Of a DNA stretch of 64,000 nt, positions 1-12,801 are shown piece by piece. The notes under the pieces are model-generated. The model was given only the letters and a program-made list of their open reading frames with translations, was not told where the DNA came from and did no database searches. The number at the start of each line of letters is the position of its first letter. Position 1 is the first letter of the stretch. The translations under genes and the position numbers were made by a program. Source of the DNA: Talinum fruticosum (Eukaryota > Streptophyta > Magnoliopsida > Caryophyllales > Talinaceae); the NCBI GenBank assembly GCA_021018815.1, contig JAITYX010000021.1:5919001-5983000 (forward strand), given 5' to 3'.

Positions 1-231
1 CTGTCTTTTGTTTCCTTGCCTGCAAAAGGTTGTTTCAATGAGATTGGATGTTTATGATTGATCTTTACTTATATGAGGCATGTTCGATGATCATTTATCA
101 TTGAATCAAAGTTTTCGTTTTCTCGGAATTGCTTGTTAATTGATGTTTGTTTGCTCTTTTGAAAGCTTTGTATAAACTGTATGTTCTTCTCTATTTGACT
201 TGCTCCACTCAATTATTTAAACATTTTCTAG

Positions 232-1155
232 GTTGATTATGCATGCACCCCAGAAGAAGTTCAGCAACATTTTCAGTCTTGTGGAACAGTGAATCGGGTG
301 ACCATTCTGACTGACAAGTTTGGCCAGCCAAAGGGTTTTGCATATGTAGAATTTGTTGAACAGGAAGCTGTTCAGCAGGCTATCCTCCTGAATGAATCTG
401 AATTACATGGCCGTCAATTGAAGGTATGCTCAGGAGCAAGAAGGTTTCTATCTGTGTCCATTTCTAGCTCTGGTGCCTCCCCGATAATGCACATATATCT
501 CTATTGACTAGACTGGCAAATTGGTTGTTCGGCCTGGGTTCTGGTTGTGTTAATTTTGTGCAAGGCATGTTTGTGTCGATGAGATTTTTGTTCTGGTTGG
601 GTCCTTTTTTCTGGTTCTTGTTTAGTTTTTTTTTTTTTGGGGGGGTGAGGTGTCATGTTTTGTCTAATAAACTGATCTTGCAATCAAAAACAACTTTGAT
701 GGGGGAGAAAGAAGTTTGCGTTTGATTTCTATTAGGGTCAATTTGTGTTCAGAGCCAAATTGGATTGACCTTTGTGTGTCTCTGGTCGAGTATGGGCCAC
801 GGTCATTTGGTTCACGATTTTCTTTCAAGTCACCTTCGCCCCATCTAGACTATGGGGATACTCATTAAAAGGTTGTGTTGTGTTTTAGGTTATGCCCAAG
901 AGGACAAATGTGCCAGGCATGAAGCAGTACAGAGGAAGGCGTTTCAATCCTTATTTAGCCTTCCGTGGCCGCAGACCTTTTCCTCCACCCTATTTTTATT
1001 CCCCCTATGGCTATGGGTGCGTAATAAAACTATGGTCTTGGTTTGCCAATTTTTCATTTTCCTCATGATTTTGTGGCTCATTGTTTCCGCTCCTCACCTT
1101 GTGCAGGAAGGCTCCAAGGTTCAGAAGGCCAAACCGTTTCATGCCTTATTACTAG
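232..1155 (+). CDS. PABN: Nuclear poly(A)-binding protein (PABN type), 3' part
   Basis: This is the 3' end of a gene that starts to the left of the window. Exons are 232-423, 889-1016 and 1107-1155 with GT-AG junctions, and the phases join cleanly to a TAG stop. The first exon encodes most of an RNA-recognition motif, including the RNP1-like stretch KGFAYVEF and an acidic EEVQQHF segment. The later exons encode an arginine/glycine/tyrosine-rich tail ([15 protein letters not shown], a final MPYY) typical of PABPN1-like proteins. In this family the protein binds poly(A) in the nucleus, stimulates poly(A) polymerase and sets tail length; the tail is usually arginine-methylated. Bases 1-231 look like the preceding intron. 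No frame damage is seen. Confidence 0.93.
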
Positions 1156-1882
1156 AGGACAACGTATGAGCTCCGGGTCATGGGATTCTTTATTTGAACT
1201 AATCGATGTTGGAACTTCATTGTCTTCTAGATGACAATAATGTTCAGTCTTTTTCTGTGATGCAAATGCGCTGTCAAATGTACTTCATATGTTATATTTC
1301 TAGTTTTAGACTGGTGATGGCCGGAAACGACTTTGTGATAACTTAAAATTATAAGGTCCACATTTCATTAGCGGGAACTTTAGTTTGTCATGGATTGGTT
1401 TGGTTTGGTTCGGTTCGGTTCGGTTTAGAATGGTTATAGACACTGTATACTCTTGTTTCTGAGTATTTATGGAAGATATTTTAGCTGTTTTTTAGTGTAT
1501 AAATATGGCTATCTTCCTTGGGGCTGTCTTCCTTTTTGGCGGTGCCCTTCAGTAATGGATGAAGCTTTTTGGCTAATGCACATTCTTATTTGGCTGACGC
1601 TGAAGCTTATTTGAACTTGTACATGTTATCTCATCGATATTTTCTCACCAAAATATCAATTTGTCGTATTTGCTCAAGTAAACCAACACCCAAAATTCAC
1701 AAAACTTACATCCAAAATTCAATTATTCAGACAACTACTCTGTTAGAGTTGGACAATTCTTGCCTACTCTTTCTTAAAGATATATGCATCGACTTTTTGG
1801 TTCTTAAAAATATGTTCATCTATGACTATGCCTGCATATACATATCAGGCAGCTTTGTGTGTAGGTACTAGAGAAGAACTTC
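1156..1882. other. PABN 3' UTR and intergenic spacer
   Basis: AT-rich sequence between the PABN stop and the 3' end of ABCG copy A, which lie tail to tail. It contains a short GGTTT/GGTTC pentanucleotide run at about 1396-1425. A stretch near 1705-1735 is similar to sequence at 34017-34045 downstream of ABCG copy C, which shows that the duplicated unit extends past the stop codon. No gene is seen. Confidence 0.6.
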
Positions 1883-4800
1883 TCATGACTTGTTGGAATT
1901 CTTAGGAGGAGGAGGAGGAGGAGCCCTGAGAGATCTAATCATGGGCTTAACCTTCTCAGTGATTTTAATAATCCCCAGGAACATAACTCTGTAAATCACC
2001 ACCATCCCTATCAAAATAGCAAGGTCCATCCATTTGGAGTAGCCCATCTCCGCTTGCCAAAAGTTCCTCAACACCTCCTCCCCTGTTATCCTTGCCTGCC
2101 CCCAACTTGGCCATTGGGAAATGTGATCCCCTCGAACTCGTTCTTGTAGAACCCTTGGTTCACATACTTGTGGAACGCGATATAGTACATGGGGTACCCC
2201 CAAAAGGGCATCGGAAGGTCATCAGGCAACCGGAAGAATCCACCATTTAGCATCATCACACCTTGGATTCCAGCCCCTGTTATGATTCCCATGAGGAAGT
2301 CTGGCACTATGCTGGCTACAATCATCATTAGGCTCTCTACGAGCATCATGCACGCAAATAACACCAACGAAAAGTAGACAAAGTGGTCGATCCCTCTTTG
2401 TAGGCCCACGATATAGTATGCTATTGCCCCTGGGATTAGGGAGATGATGAGCAAGAAAGGAATGGAGGAAATGGTGTTTCCCATCACATAAGCGCCCACA
2501 CCATAATGTCCGTTGAGTCTTTCTCGTTCGAAGATCTGATAACCCAAATCAAATTTACATATAAGTTGAGCATTTAATAACTGGTAGATTAGAAATGGGG
2601 GCATTTTTTCTCTACCTTCATGTCTTCGACAAAAGAAGGAAATCCCCGATAGCCATGAAAGTCAAGAAAGCAGCAACAAACATGAGCATAGATCCTCTTG
2701 CCTGCCAAAATCATGGAAACTTGCATCATGCAAGATATTCTTACGATCATTCCTCTGGAAAACTTGTGATTAGTTATTAATTCATTATTACCTGAATAGA
2801 ACCATAAGAGTGGCCAATATCATGAAATATAGTTCCCACACATAAGCAAAGTGCAACATATATTGCAAGTCGAAGCCAATAGTAGCCTAGGTCGCGATAC
2901 ATATTCACAAATGATCTCTTCGTAAGAACCAGAAACTGAATAAAGAAATTTGCATGGCTCCGTTTGGATTCAGTGGATCCTCCCTCCTGAAAAAAAAAAA
3001 ATAATATACTGTGTTTTCACATTTTGGCTTTTAAACATGTCATTTATATATATTGGTGTAACTATTTAGATCGATCATGTGAATATTGTAGAGTAGCCCA
3101 TTGGTATTACTTGTTCACACAATTTTGGAATTAGCATTTGAACATCTTGATGGGTCTGTGATGATCGATATGACTCACGAGAGTGCCTATTGCTTCTTGG
3201 GTGCTTGCCATCCCACCAACTTCTTCCTCAATATCCTGTAAATTACATTCAATTTTGCGGGACTTCATATGAGTGGTTGCTGCATTGAACTAAGCATATG
3301 TTAATTAGTTACATTTTACAGGACATTACCTCTTCAAAATCCATGTTGATGGTTTTCAGGTAGTGATCAGATGGGTTTTGCAAACTTGGACAGGGGAAGC
3401 CGTTGAATGCAAAAACTGCTAAAAAAGGGCATAATCTTTAGTGATAAACCAAAGTGTTTAGCAACTTCATCTTGATTCCTCTCCTACTATAGGACACAGC
3501 TTATTTGTGTTACGTTCATATATGTACGTGTTATATGTCTAATTTGATGGGACTCTTTGGGTATGGATATGAATGAATAGCATGTCTTTAGTCAGTTCCT
3601 ATTGGTGCCAAGTAAATCGGTTATCCAACTCAGTTTGATTCCATATATCATGAAAAATGGGTCAATAAAATATTGATGTCATAACTCGAGTTTGAGTTCT
3701 GATCCTTTTCATTCATGTATGTTGTTGTAACTTGTACTTCTGGTAAACTCAACAGGAAAATACAATCCCCACTGTTAATCCAAGTTTCTGGCCGGCTTAC
3801 TCTGACAAGATCAATTAGGTCAACTCAAATAGGATTTTGCAACAATTGTGTGATAGAGTTTTCTTACTGTAAGTTAACCTTACCTCATTGGCAGTTGAAG
3901 CAGGGCCAAAGTACACTAGCTTCCCAGAAGAAAGAAGGCACAAATTATGGAAGAGCTCAAAGACTTCACTGCTGGGCTGATGAATCGATGCAACAACTGT
4001 CCTTCGATCTTGTCGGGCAAGCTTGATGATACGGTTCATGACATGGTAAGATGCCGCGCTATCAAGGCCACTAGTGGGCTCATCCAAGAAGAGAAGCCTT
4101 GGCCTTGTCAGGATCTCAATGCAAATGCTAACTCTTCTCTTTTGCCCTCCACTCAGCCCTTTTGCACTCCACCCTCCTATTCTTGTGTTTACACACCCTT
4201 GCAACCCCATCTCCCTTATGGCTGTATCTGCTCGCTCTAACTTCTCAGATTTTGTCATTGAGTTGGGGAGTTGTAGCTGAGCTGAGTAGTACACAGTTTC
4301 TCTTACTGTTAGCGTTGTCATCAGTGTATCGTCTTGAGTCACATAAGCCTAGTTTATGAAGAGAAGGGTGAGTAGAAATATGTTACAACTCAAAATAGAT
4401 AAAATTTGTTAGGGAAGTGAGTTTATCTTACAGAAGTTCCAAAAGCCAAGGCTTGCTTTCGACCGTTGATCAAAATATCCCCTGTTTGTCTGGTGTTTGA
4501 ACCTAATCTTCCTTATGTGGAAGCAAGTTTACGAAAGAGGATTGTTAGTGAACTAGGCTTTGACATTAATGGACCTCACCTACTTATATTGCACTTATTT
4601 TAGGCTTTTGCAATCATCTTAAAGAGTGTAAGTCAATACATAAGGGAAAAGCCCTAGCTAGCCTATGATAATGAACCAAATCAGATAAAGTGACTAAGTC
4701 GAGCTAGTAGTTTGGTGAGACATTTTCACATACAGGCGGTCCCACAAAAAATAGCTTGTTGTGAGATGATCTCATTTAAGAGATAGAACTCACAAGTGTT

Positions 4801-4992
4801 AATTGAACTTACCAGCGAGGGCATCCAAAAGAGTGGATTTGCCACAGCCAGAAGGACCCATGACAGCCAAGACCTGACCAGGTTGAGCATACCCATCGAG
4901 CCCCTCTAAGATGGGGCGTTGGCTGCCTTTGCCATCAGAAACTGTGACCCACATATCCTTCCATGTCAAAGACACACCATTTCTATAAACCC

Positions 4993-5041
<49 letters not shown>

Positions 5042-5251
5042 GAACTCCATCTTCATTGCTGATAAAGCGGCTCCAGGCACCTGTTCGTCTTGGGGACTAC
5101 CATTCCCATGATTCATGATGCTAAATGGGAAATATCTTTTCTCATTGTCGAGCTTCTCCTCTGATTGTTCACCCACTTCTGATGAGGGCTTTGAGGGCCC
5201 TGGACTTGGCGTCCATCGGGGCACATTTGAGCTCGTAGAAAACTCCATCAC
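1883..5251 (-). CDS. ABCG (WBC) half-size transporter, copy A, frame-disrupted
   Basis: Plasma-membrane ABC half-transporter; relatives such as ABCG11 export cuticular lipids, but the substrate here is unknown. Eight exons on the minus strand: 5251-4813, 4511-4432, 4348-3884, 3415-3330, 3235-3111, 2986-2792, 2701-2616, 2535-1883. Visible motifs are Walker [10 protein letters not shown] (about residues 132-140), signature LSGGQ (about 238-242) and Walker B LLFLDE (about 258-263), followed by a transmembrane domain with the usual NGHYGVGAY and hydrophobic helices. Four exons lack one base each relative to sister copies or the family: exon 4 (T-run, 3411-3415), exon 5 (near 3174), exon 7 (2644-2647) and exon 8 (2099-2103). 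Allowing for these the phases fit and the product would be about 710 residues. Exon 1 carries a 16-residue aspartate run. It is a recent pseudogene or a gene with consensus errors. Confidence 0.8.
4994..5041 (-). repeat. (GAT)16 microsatellite coding poly-aspartate
   Basis: Sixteen uninterrupted ATC units on the plus strand, read as GAT codons in exon 1 of ABCG copy A just before the nucleotide-binding domain. Copies B and C have only short mixed Asp/Asn/Gly stretches at this point, so the run expanded in copy A. Confidence 0.95.
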
Positions 5252-6513
5252 TTCTCCTACAAAGACGGTAGAAAGAGATCAGAGAGACAGATTTTTCCTG
5301 TCAGTGTTTATTAACTGAATTCTCAGTGGGGTTATGTCTTCTATGCTCATCCAAGTTAGTAGGGTAGGTCGGCCTTCATAGAAGATCGTACAAAACAAAT
5401 GACAATGATTTATTTTTATGATAATGATATCCTTAATACCCTATTACAAGTAGCTAAGAGTATATTACTTACTGCTTACCATTCCCTGATCGAATGTATT
5501 CCAAAACAGAGTTCAAACAAGGCGGTTGTGTGGGCTTCTTATACTTAAGTCTTGTCATCATCATGAGGCTTCTAAATGACGTATGAAAAACAAAAACTAG
5601 TGACAGTATGAAAAACAAGCAATTTTCTGTCATTGACTAGCAAAATTGGTTGAATCTTAGCACTTGTTTCCCTTGAACAAAATCTCCATGTTCGAGTTTT
5701 GTGAATGGTAAAAATTCATGTTAGGAGAACACTATCCTTTACTCCAAAAATAGTTGGACTATTGTTAATGGAGGATATAAAAAACCCAAATTTGCTATAT
5801 CATATTAGTGTAACTGTATCAACCAATTTAGAAGAACTGTACTGGTGTAAATTATTATACTAGATTGTCTGATTTTTATTACTACAATACATTATATTAG
5901 TTCAGTATCGATATTTATCAATATATTTCAATGGATTATTTTTATATATGTGGCTTATCAAATTTGAGATATAACTTTCAAAATAGTTATTAGATTCAAA
6001 GAATAGTACAACTCTATGAATAATGGACATCTAAGTGATACTGACTGTAATTTTGGATCGGATCAAGGAAAAATCAGCTGGAGAAACTTCCGCGTCTTCT
6101 AGAAGATGTGAACTGGCCATGGCAGTGGATTTGGTTTTGAAACATTGGAATGATAATCTTATTATCGCCCTCTATGTATATGTTGTGCGGTCCCATATTT
6201 GAGAAAACCATCTCATAATGGTGTTACTATTATAATGGTGATATCCTCCCCAATCTCTGAGAGAATAAAGACATTGACGATACATTTGTTTGAAAGTAAG
6301 AAATGACAAGAAAAGAAAAGAATTAGTAGGAACTTTGATTTTTTTTATAATTAGAATAGCAAGATTAAGTCCAAAGCAATGGAAATGCAGGAAACGACAA
6401 ATCATTATTTAAGTAGCTAGCTCATCCAACGCTGTATTACTAACATTGAAGCCAAGAGAAGAAAGAAAAGATCAGAGAGCTTAATCGAATAAGATAGATC
6501 ATATCATATCAAA
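5252..6513. promoter_or_regulatory. Divergent intergenic region, ABCG-A / PLP gene 1
   Basis: About 1.26 kb separates the start codons of two divergently transcribed genes, so it should hold both promoters. Near the PLP side, TATTTAA at 6406-6412 lies in a block (ATCATTATTTAAGTAGCT) that is nearly identical upstream of PLP gene 2 (17148-17154), followed by similar leader sequence up to the ATG. This conserved block is the best candidate core promoter or TATA-like element. No other gene is seen here. Confidence 0.5.
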
Positions 6514-9038
6514 ATGGAAGTGCCCAAAATCAATCACAAGGATTCCCCTCAAAAGAAGCTCAGCTGGTTGAGGTCTCAGATCATTGGCTCAACCTCAGAA
6601 TTCAGCTCTCCTTTTGGCAAACGTCGAATCACCTATGCTGATTCTACTGCCACTTCCCGTTCTCTTCATTTCATTGAAGATTACATCTTCCATAATGTTC
6701 TCCCCTTTTATGGTAAGACTGCATGCATCTCGACCTGTTTAATTTGGACCATGTTATTGCAGGATCCTTATTAGGATGGTTGTTCTTGTTGTCGTCTATA
6801 TTTTTGTGTTCTTGGCAGAACTTTAATAATTGTGAACAGACAATAACTGAATGATACTGATTGTGAATCTGATCATCAGGGAACACACATACAAGCGACA
6901 GCTATGTAGGACAATGGAGCACGAAGATGGTGGAGGATGGAGCGTGGTATATCAAGAGGTGTATGGGAGGGAGAGAACAAGATGCCATCTTGTTTTGCAG
7001 GTCGGGTTCAACTGCTGCAATCAAGAGGCTCCAAGAAGTCATGGGGATAGCCATTCCGTCCACTCTTCGAAAAAGAGTTTCAGAAATTCTAAAGGATGAA
7101 GAGAGATGGGTAGTCTTTGTAGGGCCTTATGAGCACCACTCGAATCTCCTCTCATGGTGCCAAAGCCTAGCCCAAGTGGTTGAGATTGGGTTGGCTCATG
7201 ATGGCTCAGTGGATTTGGAAGCTCTGAAAATCCAGCTGGAATGTTATGCAACAAGTAATAGGCCAATGTTGGGATCCTTCTCAGCCTGTAGTAATGTCAC
7301 TGGCATTGTTACTGATACTCGAGCCCTGGCTACTTTGCTCCATCAGTATGGAGCCTTTGTCTGTTTTGATTTTGCTGCAAGGTGTGTCTCTCTAGTATCT
7401 ACATCTTTAGTATGAAATTTGCAGGGCTAAACTAACCTACAACAATATTCTGTTGCAGTGGACCTTATGCGGAGTTCAAGATGAGATCAGGAGAAATTGA
7501 TGGGTACGATGCAATTTTCGTTAGTCCACACAAGTTTATAGGTGGACCAGGGAGTCCTGGAATACTCCTAATGAGCAATAAGCTTTATAAGCTCAGTGCT
7601 TCTGCTCCTTCAATCTGTGGAGGGGGAACAGTCACCTATGTCAATGGCTTCAGTGAAGAGGTACTACATATTCAGTATTCCCTTAATTCTTGTGGTTTTT
7701 CGGTTCTTTTTTTTTTTTTTTCCTTGTTCTTTCACTTACAAAAAATACTGACAGGACACATTGTACGTGGAGGACATAGAACAAAGGGAAAATGCAGGAA
7801 CTCCTGCAATAATCCAGACTATCAGAGCAGCATTAGCTTTCTGGGTTAAAGAATACATCGGGTATGAAACAATAGCAAATCAAGATTGTTATTATATGGT
7901 AAAAGCATTGGAAAAAACTGGGAAACATAGAAAATATACAGATTTTGGGAAACATGGATGTGAAGAGGCTACCTATTTTGTCATTCCTGATATACCCACG
8001 TATCAAAATAACCAAGGGCACGACTGATGGTGATGCTGATTCTCAAGAGAAGGAAGAAGACAAACCTCTCAATGGGCGCTTCGTTGCCAAATTGCTAAAT
8101 GACTTGTTTGGGATTCAAGCTAGAGGAGGATGTGCTTGTGCTGGACCTTATGGCCACCACTTGCTTCATGTCGACAAGGACTATTCTCTTGCTTTCAGAT
8201 CATCTATCCTAAAGGTAATTTTCATCTCCAATTCTCCATCAGTTAATTAAACACAACTTAACCACTAAATTATGCACGTAGCTCAGTTGGTCACTGGTGT
8301 CAGACAGATCTTTTATTGTGATCATGTGGGTTCAATCCCGACTGTCAAAAAATTTATCTGTCATACAGGCAAGTTTTAGTATGTGCGCACATATATAGCT
8401 TATTGGACATATTCACCAACACGTTTCTGGTCTAAAATGGATTAAGGGCCAACCACCCATACTTATACCGACTATGAAATATTTGGCAGGGTTACGAGGG
8501 AGCAAAGCCAGCATGGACGAGGATGAGCTTCCCATACTACATGTCAAATGAAGATTTCGAATTTGTTTTGAAAGCGGTAGAGTTCAATGCTAAATATGGG
8601 CATCGATTTCTTCCATTGTATGACTTCAACTTTGGAAATGGGGATTGGAGATTCGATGAGAAAAAGTTCAAGGAAGCTCTTGAGAAAGTAGAAGAGGAGA
8701 ACAATAACGCAGTAAGAAATGATCATGACCTGCTCAAATTGGCTAGTTTTATGAAACAATTGAAGCTAAGTAACACCAGATCGAAGAATTCAAACCCGAA
8801 TTTCAAAAACCCCATTAAGACAGAGCGTGTGCAATCTGAAGACGACAATAAGGAAGAGACCAATACAACTAGTGTTAATACTAACATTGATGATAAAGAT
8901 AACAATGTGATGAAGAAAAAGCACATTTCATATTTGGAGGTAGCTGCTGATGTCGCTTGCTTGCTGTCAAAGTTTCCAGAGCAGCCAAGGATAAGAATTG
9001 CACATGACTTGTTTCTTGACTTACCCTTCAAAATCTAG
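6514..9038 (+). CDS. PLP-dependent class-V aminotransferase-like enzyme, gene 1
   Basis: Five exons with GT-AG introns: 6514-6712, 6880-7381, 7459-7660, 7755-8214, 8490-9038. The protein resembles the aminotransferase class-V / NifS-like fold: an N-terminal YADSTATSRSL segment, a GNTHTSDSYVG loop, SGSTAAIKRL, a PLP-contact region NVTGIVTD and DFAAS, and the Schiff-base lysine in SPHKFIGGPG (about residue 259). A later cysteine-rich stretch, RGGCACAGPYGHHLL, recalls the substrate-side loop of this family. Members act as cysteine desulfurases, lyases or epimerases; the true substrate cannot be read from sequence. Exon 4 has an extra A in the run 7912-7917 relative to gene 2, shifting the frame; without it the product is about 636 residues. 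It is divergent from ABCG copy A. Confidence 0.83.
8274..8346 (+). mobile_element. tRNA-derived SINE-like relic in intron 4 of PLP gene 1
   Basis: An A-box-like TAGCTCAGTTGGT and a B-box-like GGGTTCAATCCC are spaced as in tRNA-derived SINE heads, followed by an A-rich stretch. The acceptor arms do not pair, so it is not a functional tRNA gene. The start of the motif also occurs in the PLP relic near 47117, but PLP gene 2 has no equivalent. Confidence 0.5.
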
Positions 9039-9554
9039 ATTTTGATTGCATGCTAGTCTCATAGCATTCCTATAGATGTAAGATTTTAGGTAAGGCTATT
9101 TTTATTAATTTGACTATCTAAATCAATTTGAAAAATATATTGTTTATATATAAGATAGAACTTTATTTATGTCTACTTAATTATAATGACATAACTTTTT
9201 TGAGGGTATATGAGTGGTTTTTTTAATATTTTGTTTACAATATTAAGCATGTCCATAATCCACCTGAAATTTTATATTAATGAAAAAAATTTAAACGAAA
9301 ACAATCGATTTCATTCTATAATTAAACCAAACATTAAAAATTAACACTTACAAAATTTTGACCAATTCAAATATTCGAATTTATCCGATCAAAAAAATTG
9401 GATACAGATCACTAATTTTTCGTGCGAATTTTAAATTCGAACACAAATCATATGGATGACTACTTCACAAGTGTAACACTTATGAGAGATCATTCTTATC
9501 CACTCTTTTTTAAAAATATGTATCTATGACTATGACTGTACTTGCGTATACACA
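9039..9554. other. Convergent spacer, PLP gene 1 / ABCG-B
   Basis: AT-rich sequence between two stop codons; it should contain both 3' UTRs. A stretch near 9340-9440 with repeated TTCGAA/CCGATC-like words resembles diffuse, MITE-like sequence at about 38380-38590 and 58250-58490. No gene is seen. Confidence 0.5.
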
Positions 9555-12500
9555 TTAGGCAGCTTTATGTGTAGCTGCTAAAGAAGAACTTCTCATGACT
9601 TCTTTGTAATGCTTAGGAGGAGGAGGGGCAGCCCTGAGAGATCTAATCATGGGCTTAATCTTCTCTGTGATTTTAATAATCCCCAAGAAAATAACTCTGT
9701 AAATCACCACCATCCCCACCAAAATAGCTAGGTCCACCCATTTGGAGTAGCCCATCTCCAGTTGCCAAAAGTTCCTCAGCACCTCCTCCCCTGTTATCCT
9801 TGCCTGCCCCCTACTTGGCCATTGGGAAATGTGAGCCCCTCGAACTCGTTCTTGTAAAACCCTTGGTTCGCATACTTGTGGAACGCGATATAGTACATGG
9901 GGTACCTCCAAAAGGGCTTTGGAAGGTCATCAGGCAACCGGAAGAATCCACCATTTAGCATCATCACACCTTGGATTCCAGCCCCTGTTATGATTCCCAT
10001 GAGGAAGTCCGGCACTATGCTTGCTACGATCATCATTAGGCTCTCCACGAGCATCATGCACGCAAATAACACCAATGAAAAGTAGACAAAGTGGTCGATC
10101 CCTCTTTGTAGTCCCACGAGATAGTATGCTATTGCCCCGGGATCAGGGAGATGACGAGCAAGTAAGGAACGGAGGAAATCGTGTTGCCCATTACATAGGC
10201 ACCCACACCATAGTGTCCATTGAGTCTTTCTCGTTGAAATATCTTGTAACACAATGAAATTTACATATACATTAAGCACTTAGTTGTTGATTGATTAAGA
10301 AAAGGAGCGTTCTTTTTAAAGAAAAATTTCTTTTACCTTCATGTCTTCGACAAATGAAGGAAATCCCCCAATAGCCATGAAAGTCAAGAAAGCGGCCACA
10401 AACATGAGCATAGATCCTCTAGCCTGCCAATTTCATAAAACTTGTGTTAGGCGAGGTATCCTTAATTAGCATCATTCATTTTGGAAAATGTGTTTTTAGT
10501 TTTCAGTTCATTACTTACCTGAATAGAACCATAAGAGTGGCCAATATCATGAAATATAGTCCCCACACATAAGCAAAGCGCAACATAGATTGCAAGTCGA
10601 AGCCAATAGTACCCTAGGTCACGATACATGTTCACAAATGATCTTTTGGTAAGAACCAGAGACTGAGTAAAGAAATTTGCATGACTCCGTTTGGATTCAG
10701 TGGATCCCCCTCCTGCAAAAAATAAGATACCGTGCTTTCACATTTATGCTTCGAGACATGTTATGTATATATATCAATGCAACAGGTCGACTATATTAAA
10801 TATTGTAGAGTAGCAATTGGTATTACTTGTTCACATATTTTTCGAATTATCAATTGAACATCTTGGTAGGTTTGTGATGCTCGGTATGACTTCACGAGAG
10901 TGTCTATTGATTCTTCGGTGCTTGCCTTCCGACCAGCTCCTTCCTCAATATCCTGTAGATATTCAAGTTTGCAATACTTGAAAATGAGTCATTTTCTTTA
11001 TCGAACTAAGCATATGTTCAGTAATTACGTTTTACAGTACATTACCTCTTCGAAATCCATATTGATGGTTCTCAAGTAGTGATCAGATGGGTTTTGCAAA
11101 CTTGGACAAGGGAAGCCATTCAATGCAAAAAACTGCTCCAAAAGGAACAGAGTATGTTAATCTACTATGATAAATTAATATGTTTAGTAAATTTCTTTCA
11201 AACAAAAAAGAAATATGGAGTACCCATCAAAGCTAGGTCACCCCATCCCCAGCTCATCAGCCCATTCTGAACCAGCCTGTCATAGGGTATAGTTAGAGTG
11301 GGCTTATTTTTGGTATTTATTTGTATGTTCAATAAACTAATCTAGAAAAAATACAGTTAGTATGTATGGGTTTAATCAAATGGAGTTAATTTACTTGGGT
11401 CAGGATCAGTATACAATGTGTAATAAAAGGTTTCCATATGACAGTTTTGACTTACCTCATTAGCATTCGAAGCAGGGCCAAAATACACGAGCTTCCCGGA
11501 AGAAAGAAGGCACAAATTATGGAAGAGCTCAAAGACTTCACTGCTGGGCTGATGAATCGATGCAATAACTGTCCTTCGATCTTGTCGAGCAAGCTTGATG
11601 ATACGGTTCATGACATGGTAAGATGCCGCGCTATCAAGGCCACTGGTGGGCTCATCCAAGAAGAGAAGCCTTGGCCTTGTCAGGATCTCAATGCAAATGC
11701 TGACTCTTCTCTTTTGCCCTCCACTTAGCCCTTTTACACTCCACCCACCTATTCTTGTGTTGAGACATCCTTGTAGCCCCATTTCCCTTATGGCTGTATC
11801 AGCTCGTTCTAACTTCTCGGATTTTGTCATTGAGTCGGGGAGTTGAAGCTGAGCTGAGTAGTACACAGCTTCTCTTACTGTTAGCGTTGTCATCAGTGTA
11901 TCGTCTTGATTCACATAAGCCTAGTTTATGAAGAGAAGGGTGATTAGAAATATGTTACTACTCAAGGTAGATAAAAATTTTTAGGGAAGTGAGTTTATCT
12001 CACAGAAGTTCCAAAAGCCAAGGCTTGCTTTCGACCGTTGATCAAAATATCCCCTGTTTGTCTGGTGTTTGAACCTAATCTTCCTGTATGTGGAAGCAAG
12101 TTTACAAAAGAGGATAATTAGTGAACCTCACCTACTTATATTGCTCCTATTTTAGGCTCTTGCAAAGAGTTCAATTCAAGACATAAGGGAAAAAGCCATT
12201 GTGAGACATTCTCACTGTAAGATTTGTGAGAGGACCATTGGGACACACACACACAAAAGAAAGGGAATCTCACGACGAGACAGCTGATCGTCTCACTTAA
12301 AAATTAAAATTGGCAGACATTAATTAAAGTTTGTGATTTACCAGCAAGGGCATCCAAAAGAGTGGATTTGCCACAGCCAGAAGGACCCATGACAGCCAAA
12401 ACCTGACCTGGTTGAGCATACCCATCGAGCCCTTCTAAGATGGGGCGGTGGCCGCCTTTGCCATCAGCAACTGTGACCCACAGATCCTTCCATGTCAAAG

Positions 12501-12801
12501 ACACACCGTTATTTCCATAATCCCCGTCATCATCGGGATTGAATTCCATCTGGATTGCTGATAAAGCAACCACAGACAGTTGCTCATCATGGGCATTACG
12601 ATTCCCATGACTTATGATGCTGAATGGGAACTTCCTTCTGAGGCTGCTACTCGAACTCCTTAAGCTATGTTTATCAACATCGTCTTGATCTCTTGTCTCA
12701 TCTTCGCGCTTCTCCTCTGATTTCTCACCTGATGCCAGTGGCCTTGTTGGGCTCGGACTTGGCGTCCATCGTGGCACGTTTGAGCTCGTACAACCCTCCA
12801 T
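9555..12801 (-). CDS. ABCG (WBC) half-size transporter, copy B, frame-disrupted
   Basis: Same eight-exon layout as copy A: 12801-12342, 12083-12004, 11920-11456, 11132-11046, 10952-10827, 10712-10519, 10423-10337, 10242-9555. Exons 1-5 and 7 are in phase, with intact Walker A (GPSGCGKST), LSGGQ and Walker B (LLFLDE). Exon 6 lacks one base (10706-10710), and exon 8 lacks one at 10135-10141 and one at 9807-9811; allowing for them the product would be about 729 residues, with a longer C-terminal tail than copy A. Copy B is the best preserved of the three: it keeps the exon 4 T-run and the exon 7 G-run that copy A has lost. Likely a plasma-membrane exporter of lipid-like substrates, by family. 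It may be a real gene with consensus errors. Confidence 0.8.

Noticed and set aside
504..725. Hydrophobic frame inside the PABN gene
   Set aside because: It lies in the intron between the RRM exon and the next exon; T-rich intron sequence translates as Phe/Leu.
8274..8346. Possible tRNA gene
   Set aside because: A and B boxes are present but the acceptor arms do not pair and there is no proper anticodon arm; better explained as a SINE head.
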